Origin: Solea solea
Lineage: Eukaryota; Chordata; Actinopteri; Pleuronectiformes; Soleidae
DNA: 64,000 nt
Assembly: GCF_958295425.1 (NCBI RefSeq)
Contig: NC_081135.1
Location: forward strand, 22,142,180-22,206,179
Direction: 5' to 3'
Below are positions 56,148 to 64,000 of this stretch, piece by piece (positions within the stretch are counted from its first letter, which is position 1; each line of letters starts with the position of its first letter). The notes below the pieces were generated by a model, which was not told the DNA's origin, searched no databases, and worked only from the letters and a program-made list of their open reading frames with translations. A program made the position numbers and the translations under genes.

Positions 56148-57394
56148 AGTAAGTGGCGATTGTTAATTTTAATAGAGCACATTCAATGGATAGAAATGTA
56201 GGACATTTAAGGAATCACCTCGCCTGGAGCTTCAGGGAGCTGCCCTCTCCCATGCCCAAGTAAGGCACTTCCCTTACGGACACTATTTTGTGACTTTTGC
56301 ACAATTATCGAGACACGAATTGAAATTCATTAATTAATAATAAAATTTAAAAATTATTTTGGAAAGCCTGAAGATGACACCCAGGATGTCCATATAAGGA
56401 GTTGTGTATTATTCCCACGGCAATTTACCAAGGTTGTGCCTGACACATACTTGATGGTACGTGTGTGTGTGTGTGTCAGTGTTTGTTTATTTGTTGAATG
56501 TGCACATTTTTTTGAAATACATCCACGAAAAATAGCCGGTGTGTCATTATTTAGAAACTGAGCCTTATGTGTCTACAGTCATTCAAATGAAACATTTATG
56601 GAATTGAATAGATGCCTCTCGGGGAGTTGAATGAGTGCTTTCGGCTTCACTTCAGTTTCAATCAATGTATTGTGCCATGTCTCGCTCATTCTTTTGTTTC
56701 ATTATTGCATTCTCATCGGCTCCTCTAACCACTCTAAACCTGCATGTTTATTTCATGTCTTCCCTGTTGTTTAGCTCTTTATGTAATGTTGCATTCTCTC
56801 TGTGTCAGTGCTGTTGACACACTTTGCATGCTTGCCAGGTGCTGCCTCCAGGCTAGTGAATATACATTAATGTGCATTCATTTACTGTACAGTACACACA
56901 CATGCATGTATATACTGTACATCACAGCCAATTGAATTCCATCTGCATGAGTTAGCATGGAACTCGCCGTCGTTGATACTCCATTAATTATTTGTTCAAG
57001 TTCCTCACGGAGACCAGTGCTTTCATTTGTCTTTGAGTTCATGCGTGATAAAATCCACTGACTTATCTGTCATGTTTGGCTGTGATCATTGGTTTGTTTG
57101 CACATGTGAATGTGTATGTTGTTTTTCAGATTATCTTTGGTGTAACCTTTGCTTTGCTTTCCCTTAACCCATTTGTAGTGGAACTCCCAAGGGGCATCAT
57201 TGCTGCTACTCCTACTACTACTGCTGATGCTGTACTGGCTGCAGGGATTAACAAAAGATAACATAACAGCTTTTAGTAAACCTTCTATTTGACCCAAGTG
57301 TCCACCCATAAGTATCAGATCTAACATTTTCAAGCCTCCAGATTTACAATTTGTCCAGCAGCATGTTGAGTTTTCGCAAATGGAAATTCACAAT
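56148..57394. other. Gene-free stretch
   Basis: A short GT run at 56461-56477. Short frames at 56635-56935 and 57070-57333 have no recognisable domain. Confidence 0.5.
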
Positions 57395-57530
57395 TGTTAG
57401 CTGCGACCAGGCTCCAATTGGAGCAGCTGTCAATCACACTGGCGTCCACTCATATATGCCAGCTAGCAATTGAGGCCATTAACTCAACACTGAACCGCAT
57501 TTTACACTAAAGAACTGCATTCTCTTAGAA
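57395..57530 (+). repeat. Dispersed repeat, copy 2 (same family as 50590-50880)
   Basis: GCTGCGACCAGGCTCCAATTGG, GCAGCTGTCAATCACACTGG and CGTCCACTCATATATGCC are closer to the usual form of this repeat than copy 1. After about 57470 the similarity fades. Confidence 0.6.
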
Positions 57531-57729
57531 ATCAATCTACATGCTTTTTGACTGGTTGGATGTGTACATGTTGGAAGTGAAACCTTGGAAATAACAACTT
57601 TGGTCAGAATAAAATAGCAGATTATTATGTTAGTGAGGCTAAAGCCTGGCACTAACAGGATACAACTTAACTAAGCCTGTTGTGACAGAGTGACTCATTC
57701 AGTGCATTTATATAGACAATAATATTGTT

Positions 57730-58262
57730 TCCTTAATGTCATGTACACATGTTAAAATTGAGTTAGTCTTAGTCGGACCTGGACAGTGTGATTCATAGTC
57801 TGATTACTCCCGCATTTATAGGCTTAGTCAGACTGGTGTTTGACTTGGTGTTCTATGCATGCACCAAAATGTCCTCCCTGGTCTTTGACCCGGAAGTAGA
57901 AGGAGATGGTGAATAAACTGCAGTATTGCTGCCGGAAATCATTCAGTGGCGGTGGCGTCTGTGTGCGAACAACACAGCTTATTTGTAATCACAATAAACA
58001 TGTACAGCAGCTACGAAACATACAGAACCACAGCGCGGTCCAAGTCATCGTTCACTGTTTGTTTTTCTGTAGCCTAAAGCTCAACAGGAAACTGATTCTA
58101 TATGTACTACCTTATAGAGAGATACAGCCCCATCTGTGGAGGTGGAGTCACACGTATGCAGCCAATAAATCGATTTTCGGACTTGGCAAGTGGTCCTATG
58201 GCCTGTCTCGGTAGTACTACGACCTTAGCTCGATTAAACTGAGCATGTAGACGTACTGACTT
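57730..58262. mobile_element. Candidate MITE with about 40-bp imperfect inverted ends
   Basis: The left region TCATGTACACATGTTAAAAT-TGAGTTAGTCTTAGTCG resembles the right region read in reverse, TCAGTACGTCTACATGCTCA-GTTTAATCGAGCTAAGGTCG. The interior is unique, with a GACCCGGAAGTAG block. Exact termini and target duplication were not resolved. Confidence 0.4.
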
Positions 58263-58284
58263 ACCACCGGCACACCAGCTAAGA

Positions 58285-58308
58285 GCACACACACACACAC
58301 ACACACAG
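58285..58308. repeat. (CA)n microsatellite
   Basis: About 12 perfect units. Confidence 0.95.
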
Positions 58309-59699
58309 TCCCTACAACATAAGGAATACCAGGCACACACACTTGTCTCCTCTCCCTCTCTTCCTTCGTTTCCGTTTCTCTGCAGGTACCACAATCCACT
58401 CTCTGCAATAACTGCTTTGGCAACTAAGGGTGCACACTTTGGGGATCAGCCGTTAATCAGTTTCAGACATGAACCATTTTCACTCACCCGCTGTTAAAGA
58501 ACACCACCTTCTACCGTCAATCTGTCAAAACGGATCATTTCCACTTCTGCATTAATATGGTATAATTTTCACAGTCTTTACAGTGACACTGTGACCAGGG
58601 GTTATTATATTTTCATCAGCTTCTTTCATATTATTAATCTAATATCATGTGTTTCATCATAACAGCAGGACACACATTCACCTTTTTGAACATTAAGAAA
58701 ACACCGTTCCTTAGTTGTCAACATTGGCCTCTGATATTTTAATCCCGTTGCCCCAGTCTCACACGACATTGAAGAACACTAACACCAGGCTATTGTGCTT
58801 TACACTTTGCCAAGGATTATTTAAATACACAGAGCAGAAAAGAGGATAAAAGAAAAGAGCATAGCCTTAATGCAGTGGAGCAGTGAATGGTTGCGTTAGT
58901 TAATTGACAAGGTGGCTGTTGCAGATGTTGGATGCGTTTATGTGTCAGAGTCTCTCTGTTCACTGTTGTAAGGCGCTGCATGCTGAAGAAGAATGAGTCG
59001 CAATGATTGAGTAGGTCTTTGTCAGCAGTTTAGCCACAGCCACAAGTCTAGATAAAGCATTAAAGATGAGGCACTGACAAGGAAGGGCCATCTGGGGCTA
59101 CTTAAAACCAATACCACAGGGCAGAATAAGGCCTTTCATCAATTACAACCTTAATAGCCCATTGTAATGAAATAATCCAATCCGGGACACAGCTGAGTCT
59201 CAACTCTGTAGATCACCAGAAGGCAGGCAAAACAGCAAGAGTAGCAGTGGGAGTAAGGGTTTAACAAAATATTGGGAATTTTCACTGTAGAATGGATCAG
59301 TTGAATCTCTAAAATTAAAGTTTCATCTCCTTTTGACAGCTGCGGTGTCAACAATGAAGTTCAGCTACTGATTTTTGTGACACCTGACAGTTGATTTGAT
59401 TTCCAAATTAGCAGTAAACTCAAGACGCCTCCAGCTGCTCTTTTTGTACATGCTCTTCATATTTTCACCCAGCAGATTCTTCTTGGCAACTTTAAATTCA
59501 CACCAAGTCTAACACATTTGCATCTGTTCCTCGCCATTCTGTTTTTGTTTTTTTCCCATTGACTTTATTTACAGTCATTTCACCTCTAAATACCTTGTTT
59601 CTCTGTAAACTGGTGCTGAGCTGACGCACATGTGATATGAGCACAGAATGTACAGCCTACAGTTGAACGCAGAAGTCCCTGCATACAAGCTTTCTAATG
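58309..59699. other. Gene-free stretch, nothing recognised
   Basis: No coding or repeat signal I can defend. Confidence 0.5.
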
Positions 59700-59885
59700 A
59701 GGACTTTTACTTTACATTACATCTGTTCTTTTACATTTGCATCCAGTCATTCTTTCATCTGAAGTAAAAACATGTTTTCTCTGCATACAGACAGAGAGGG
59801 AGCAATTAGGAATCCAATGTCTTTGTCAAGGACACTTCAGCATGTGAGCAGGAGAAGTCGGTCGCTAACAAACTCCAATTTTTAA
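59700..59885 (-). mobile_element. L2-like LINE 3' UTR fragment
   Basis: On the plus strand GAGAGGGAGCAATTAGGAA, AATGTCTTTGTCAAGGACAC and TTCAGCATGTGAGCAGG match, in order, the 3' UTR of the same LINE type as 46440-47010. The terminal part with ACATTTGCATCCAGTCATTC is degraded. No coding part is present. Confidence 0.65.
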
Positions 59886-60579
59886 CAAGAATTATGTACA
59901 AACTCCTGACATAGAAAAGATCTAGAAAAGACCAGTTTTATTTGTATAGAGCAACAATAGTGTGCAGTACGTTTTTAAATAAATAATAATAAATGCCATA
60001 AAATGCAACACATGCTCTGACTGGTTTTGCTGCTGTAGAAACATGGCAGCACAAGATGGTGCCATTCATAAAGCAAGACATTTGCCAAAATGAAAGGCTT
60101 ATTCTAAGGTGATGAAAACTAAACAGACCTGTGCAGTACATTGAACGTCTGCTTATAAACACACCATAAATGTTACACATTTGTTACACCTCCAAGTCCT
60201 TAATCTGAACGATCTGCATGAACTGCTGACCTTAATGGCAGTATTGCATCACAGTGATGGACAAAACTGCAAAGGCAAGGTGACTGATATGAACTGATGA
60301 ATGAGACCCAACAACCACTGACATTGCTTATTGTGTCATATCTCTGATAAATAAACAGTGACCCTTCTTGCCTCAATGTGACATATAATGCAATGACATG
60401 AGTGAAACAGCAAAATCATATGAAACATGTAAAAGGAACTGATAAGTGACAGCAAAAGGCAAACAGAATTCTTCAAGCCAGCTGGCTGACCTCTAACACA
60501 CTTCCTGGTGATTGAGGAGAAAGCAGCATTTTACTCTTTCCCTGAGGGCATGGAAGAATGCACCAGATATGAGAAAGTT
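59886..60579. other. Gene-free stretch
   Basis: The TTTTATTTGTATAGAGCA phrase at 59937-59954 weakly resembles a LINE 3' tail in reverse. Nothing else is seen. Confidence 0.4.
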
Positions 60580-60604
60580 ATATAAATGGGGGGGGGGGGG
60601 GGGG
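60580..60604 (+). promoter_or_regulatory. TATA-like box next to a G17 run
   Basis: TTATATAAATGG (60579-60590) fits a TATA box and runs straight into 17 G (60588-60604). Downstream 60620-60700 is pyrimidine-rich. There is no defensible downstream gene, so a promoter role is speculative. Confidence 0.2.
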
Positions 60605-61054
60605 AGAGGGTGCATCTCACTATCTCCATCATGACAGTCCTCTCCCTGACTCTCTCACTTGCCGCCTCGTTCTCTCACGCGCTCTCTCTCTGAGATTTGA
60701 CAGCATGATGATAAATTGGGAGTCATGGGTCTACAGTAGAGCGATGGCTGAGGGAGCAGGGATCTGTGCTGCAGCAGAAGTGGGCTTCACTACCCGCCGC
60801 TGTGTGCAGAAAGGACACAAGTGTGTGGCAGACGGCCAAAAAGAGCTGTGGTTTTCACACCACATCTGTTGCACTTCAGGCAGATGTTATCATGCTGACA
60901 GTCAGGCTCATAGGGGGCGTTTGCCCTTTTTTGTTCCAGTTTCATGGGCTAGGTGTCACCTAGATTCAACTTACTGTAGCTCTTTGTCCTCGTAAGCAAG
61001 TATTACTGAACAGTGGCTGATGTCAAAGGTCAAAGTCATTGACCTCATATAAAA
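60605..61054. other. Gene-free stretch
   Basis: A 96-codon Cys-rich frame begins at 60705, but it has no signal peptide, known domain or splice support. I treat it as chance. Confidence 0.5.
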
Positions 61055-61362
61055 GCGGAAAATAGCTGACATAGGGTGATAGGCGGGGTACACCCTGAAC
61101 AGTTCACCAGTCCATCACGGCCACATAGAGACAAACAACCATTCACTCTCCCACTCACATATATATATATATGGTCAATTTAGAGTGTCCGATTTACCTA
61201 ATCCCCAAATCTGCACGTCTTTGGACTGTGGGAGGAAACCGGAGAAAGCCCATTCGCGTTTCAACATGCAAACTCCATGCAGAAAGGCCCTTGTTCCGAC
61301 CGGGTCCCCAAACCTGGGTCTTCTTCCTGCAAAGGCAAGAGTGCTAACCACTACGGGGGTGA
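61055..61362 (-). mobile_element. tRNA-derived SINE, tail-truncated
   Basis: On the minus strand: GTAGTGGTTAGCACTCTTGC (A-box region), CTTTGCAGGAAGAAGACCC, a B-box-like GGTTTGGGGACC, GGCCTTTCTGCATGGAG, TTTGCATGTTG, CTCCGGTTTCCTCCCACAG, CGGACACTCTAAATTGACC, GTGGGAGAGTGAATGG, GTTTGTCTCTATGTGG and GTACCCCGCCTATC. It ends at CCCTATGTCAGCT, so the last 50 or so bases and the tail are missing. An AT run (61160-61171) has expanded inside it. This is the most complete head and body in the window. Confidence 0.9.
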
Positions 61363-63012
61363 CTCCACTGGTTGCAAAAACAACTAAATTTGAATGTGTC
61401 GATGGAAAAATAAACCACCTTCTCACTTGATTTATGATGTCAATTAACATTTTTCTGAGGAATGAATGGTGTTCATCGCTAGTTTGAGGTCTTCTCCAAT
61501 AGTACATGATGTCAATGTTTTAAATGATGTTCCTGTTTAAAGGAAAATAGTCAATGAAACAGCACATATGAGTGGACATGAGTGGGATTGATAGCTGGGA
61601 TCATTCGTCAGGTGCCTACTGTAGTTGCAGGTGATGCCTGTGAACTTAGTGTATAATTCTTGAATTGCAGTGAAAACAGTATAATAGTTATGGATAACCA
61701 CTTGCTCAAAGCTGAACTGTTGCTGTGGCTGGTGTTAAAAGATAATCTCTTCAGTTGTGATGTTATTGATTATTCAGATTTTTTTTTTAATTTATATTTG
61801 AGCCTGTTTGCAAATGACTGGGCAAACCCTGACTTTTTTCAGAATGAGAATGATTTGGGAAGTGTTTAATAAGCACCAGCGCAGGCACTAGATGACAGTC
61901 ATTGCCAGCAGCATCTTAGTGGAATGCGATGTGTTTTGCTTAATGAGAGAAAAGCCTGCATTTTGCCCCTGTGTGTCTTTATCGCCCCGTGCTGTCAGTT
62001 TCAGGGTGAGCGTTTGTCTAAACACCAAAATGAAGAAGACAGACGTGTACGCTCACACATATCAATCATATTCACACGCACACAAACATACAGACCTGTA
62101 CGCAACGTGCGCAAGATGCGACAAAAGGTCATGTGACCACGTTTTCTGTGACATTTACATAGTGCTCACAGCGTTGCGAGATGAGCAGTGTGTGTTTGCA
62201 TGTTAATGTGTGTGTTGTTGTGTGTGAGAGAGAGAGAGTGTGTGTGTGTTGTGTCCTTATGAACCAACCCTATCTTCAGGTGGTGATCTAATTATTAGAT
62301 CATTTTCGGTACAGTTTCAGTCTCAGTATATGTTTGTGTTTAGTCGTGCGTTCAGTATATGCCTCTGCGCCTGTAATATCCACGTCTTATGACACAACCC
62401 AGGAATTAACAGTGTTATTTTGAAGAAATCATTTTATCACAACACAATAATATACAGTACAACATTTACGATGCAGAAGAGCAACAGATTATTCAGTCCC
62501 GAAGGCGATTTGAGCACCAGACAATAGGTACTTTTCAAGATTGTGGTTAAATATTTTCACCGAGGGTAATTTGCTGCCATTCCAGTTCTGAATAATGCAT
62601 TTAACTCAGTGTAACTTTTTTTTTTTTTTTTTTTTGTTAATTGAAATCAAACACATCCTCTTTATGTGTGTAGTAATGTGTGAAATGAAAGAAAAGCATA
62701 CACTAATGCCTAATACCTTGACTTATAGAGGCATCATTTCCCTTATTACAAGTCAGGGACTTTTTTTTCTTAACAGGCGAAAAAAAGCACATTGACCATC
62801 AAAATAGTTGATATCAAAGTTGTTTTGAAGCTGTTGTGTTACTTACCATAACATGACTACTATCATCTGTTGCTCTCTAAACGTATAAATGTACTCACTA
62901 CTTTTACTGTCCTCTCCATGTTACATTATTTTTGTCACAAATATGCACTTGCTGGTCCTTGTTTAGGTGCCAGTGATTGCTGAGTGCAAACCAGTGCGTA
63001 GAACTCTTGCCT
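61363..63012. other. Gene-free stretch
   Basis: GT/GA runs at 62207-62250 and a T20 run at 62616-62635. Two overlapping frames at 61892-62206 look like chance. Confidence 0.5.
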
Positions 63013-63086
63013 TCCAGCTGGGATTGGCACCAGCGCCTCCCGCGGCCCTCACATGGAGGATGAAGTGGTAGAAGATGAATGGATGA
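63013..63086 (+). mobile_element. SINE 3'-tail fragment
   Basis: TTCCAGCTGGGATTGGCACC, CGGCCCTCACATGGAGGATG and AAGTGGTAGAAGATG with GAATG units. Only the 3' 74 bases are left. Confidence 0.8.
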
Positions 63087-63640
63087 ATTGCTTAATATGC
63101 ACTTGCATACAAACAACAACATCACAAAATATTGGCTGTGTTTTCACTTATTTATTAAATGTTTGCTCCACTGACAACAGTAACCGCAATGTTAATAAAA
63201 TTGCACTTCAAGTTTTCTACTTACCCTTGTGTATTTAAAAAGCTGTGTCAATTTGTCTACAGTAGGTCGTCCAAATGGGTTTCAATTTTGGTGATGCGTG
63301 TTACAAGTACAGTATAGCTATTAGTTTGCTCTTATTATAAGTAGCTTTTATTCTTCCTGGCCACGTCTGCTTTTCCCACGCAGGTTTTAAATTGACTCAC
63401 TCATGGGGCCAAATTCAGTGAATACATGTGTTACCCATGACCACACACTTTCTTCTGTCTTTATTTTGGGGGGTGTGATATAAACACACGCAAAACTGTG
63501 CCTTTTTGGCGCCAAAAATGTTTTCTTTTTTGTTGTTGTTTTCTATGTTATAGATTTCCTTAACAAATTCCTAGCCATGTGGATTTGAAATGTATTCAAT
63601 TCTATAAAGGCTGTAAAGCAAGTTGCAGGTCCTCAGGTAC
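63087..63640. other. Gene-free stretch, nothing recognised
   Basis: No coding or repeat signal seen. Confidence 0.5.
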
Positions 63641-63641
63641 T

Positions 63642-63962
63642 TTAAAGGTCCAATGTGTAATAACTGGCGCCATCTAACGGTGACACTGCAGAGCGGAAAG
63701 GATGTGAACACGCTCTCAAATCTCTCCCCTCATCCACTCTTTCTTCCATCTGCTTCAGTGATTCATACATTGGATTGAGGTGGGCGCATGTTTGCGTTTT
63801 CAAAACGCAAACATACATCCACGTGTTTTGCTGTCGAATCATGTCGGAGCAAGATGAACAAACGACAAATAATGTATTTTTTAAAGTACATACATACTGT
63901 ATGTGTATTTGATTCAATTTCTGCCAATTAACCCTCCTAAGTGTTGCGCACTGGACCTTTAA
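63642..63962. mobile_element. TTAA-flanked MITE, second family (313 bp)
   Basis: TTAA at 63642-63645 and 63959-63962 flanks the ends AGGTCCAATG and, reverse-complemented from the right, AGGTCCAGTG (9 of 10 bases). Inside, 63788-63814 is a perfect palindrome with 13-base arms ATGTTTGCGTTTT and AAAACGCAAACAT around a C. TAACTGGCGCCATCTAACGG near the left end is a phrase I recall from a very common teleost MITE. It shares the TTAA site and the AGGT start with the 9947/55673 family but is otherwise unrelated. No coding capacity. Confidence 0.85.
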
Positions 63963-64000
63963 AGAGTTGTGATAGAAAATACTTCTCGTGCCTGCCACAC

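Noticed and set aside
57076..57333. Hydrophobic frame opposite a minus-strand frame
   Set aside because: Low-complexity codons from a CTA/CTG-rich patch; no family match.
60705..60995. Cys-rich 96-codon frame that could be a small secreted protein
   Set aside because: No signal peptide, no recognisable cysteine framework, overlaps another frame of similar length, and no splice or promoter support beyond a TATA-like box.
1..64000. CRISPR array, operon, phage or other prokaryotic system
   Set aside because: The tandem repeats are microsatellites or retroelement tails, there are no spaced direct repeats, no ribosome binding sites and no coding density; the window is clearly vertebrate.

Overview
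This window looks like ordinary nuclear DNA of a bony fish (teleost), most likely an intron or a gene-poor intergenic stretch. The reasons are: no long open reading frame on either strand; very abundant vertebrate-style microsatellites (CA/GT, GA/CT, AT, AAT, GGATT); many copies of a tRNA-derived SINE of a type I recognise from teleost genomes; 3' ends of L2-like LINEs; relics of Tc1-like transposons; and several short non-autonomous DNA transposons (hAT-like, TTAA-flanked, fold-back). Base composition is AT-rich and CpG is scarce except inside a few mobile elements. I found no protein-coding exon, tRNA, rRNA, snRNA or microRNA gene that I could defend, and no CRISPR array or prokaryotic feature.

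Layout. 0-9 kb: SINE and LINE ends tail to tail at 2.5-3.0 kb, a SINE with a clean 9-bp target duplication at 6.0-6.4 kb, a GT-flanked repeat carrying telomere-like TTAGGG units at 5.3-5.6 kb, and a complete 902-bp hAT-type element with an 8-bp duplication at 8.2-9.1 kb. 9-20 kb: a 598-bp TTAA-flanked MITE (9.95-10.55 kb), a 3.4-kb plain stretch, then an older repeat split by a head-to-head SINE pair (18.7-19.6 kb). 20-32 kb: a solo LTR with a 5-bp duplication (20.1-20.4 kb), a SINE interrupted near its tail (22.0-22.5 kb), a 411-bp fold-back element (25.5-25.9 kb), a 720-bp hAT-type element (29.4-30.1 kb) and a further SINE. 32-39 kb: a cluster of three Tc1-like relics, one of them interrupted by another short element. 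39-52 kb: a partial inverted copy of the fold-back element, an L2-like reverse-transcriptase fragment (46.4-47.0 kb) and further dispersed repeats. 52-64 kb: a perfect 35-bp palindrome (53.9 kb), an inverted second copy of the TTAA MITE (55.7-56.1 kb), a probable MITE at 57.7-58.3 kb, LINE and SINE fragments, and another TTAA-flanked MITE at the right edge.

How the parts work together. There is no gene system here; the visible biology is layered transposition. SINEs depend on LINE machinery in trans (known for such elements in general), the hAT-like, Tc1-like and TTAA elements are cut-and-paste remnants lacking their own enzyme, and nesting lets some insertions be ordered in time. Family recognition rests on memory of teleost repeats and on termini and target-site duplications read in the sequence; no database search was possible. 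I do not see a previously undescribed system. The items most worth checking are the fold-back family, the nested insertions, the promoter-like module inside one MITE, and the perfect palindrome.
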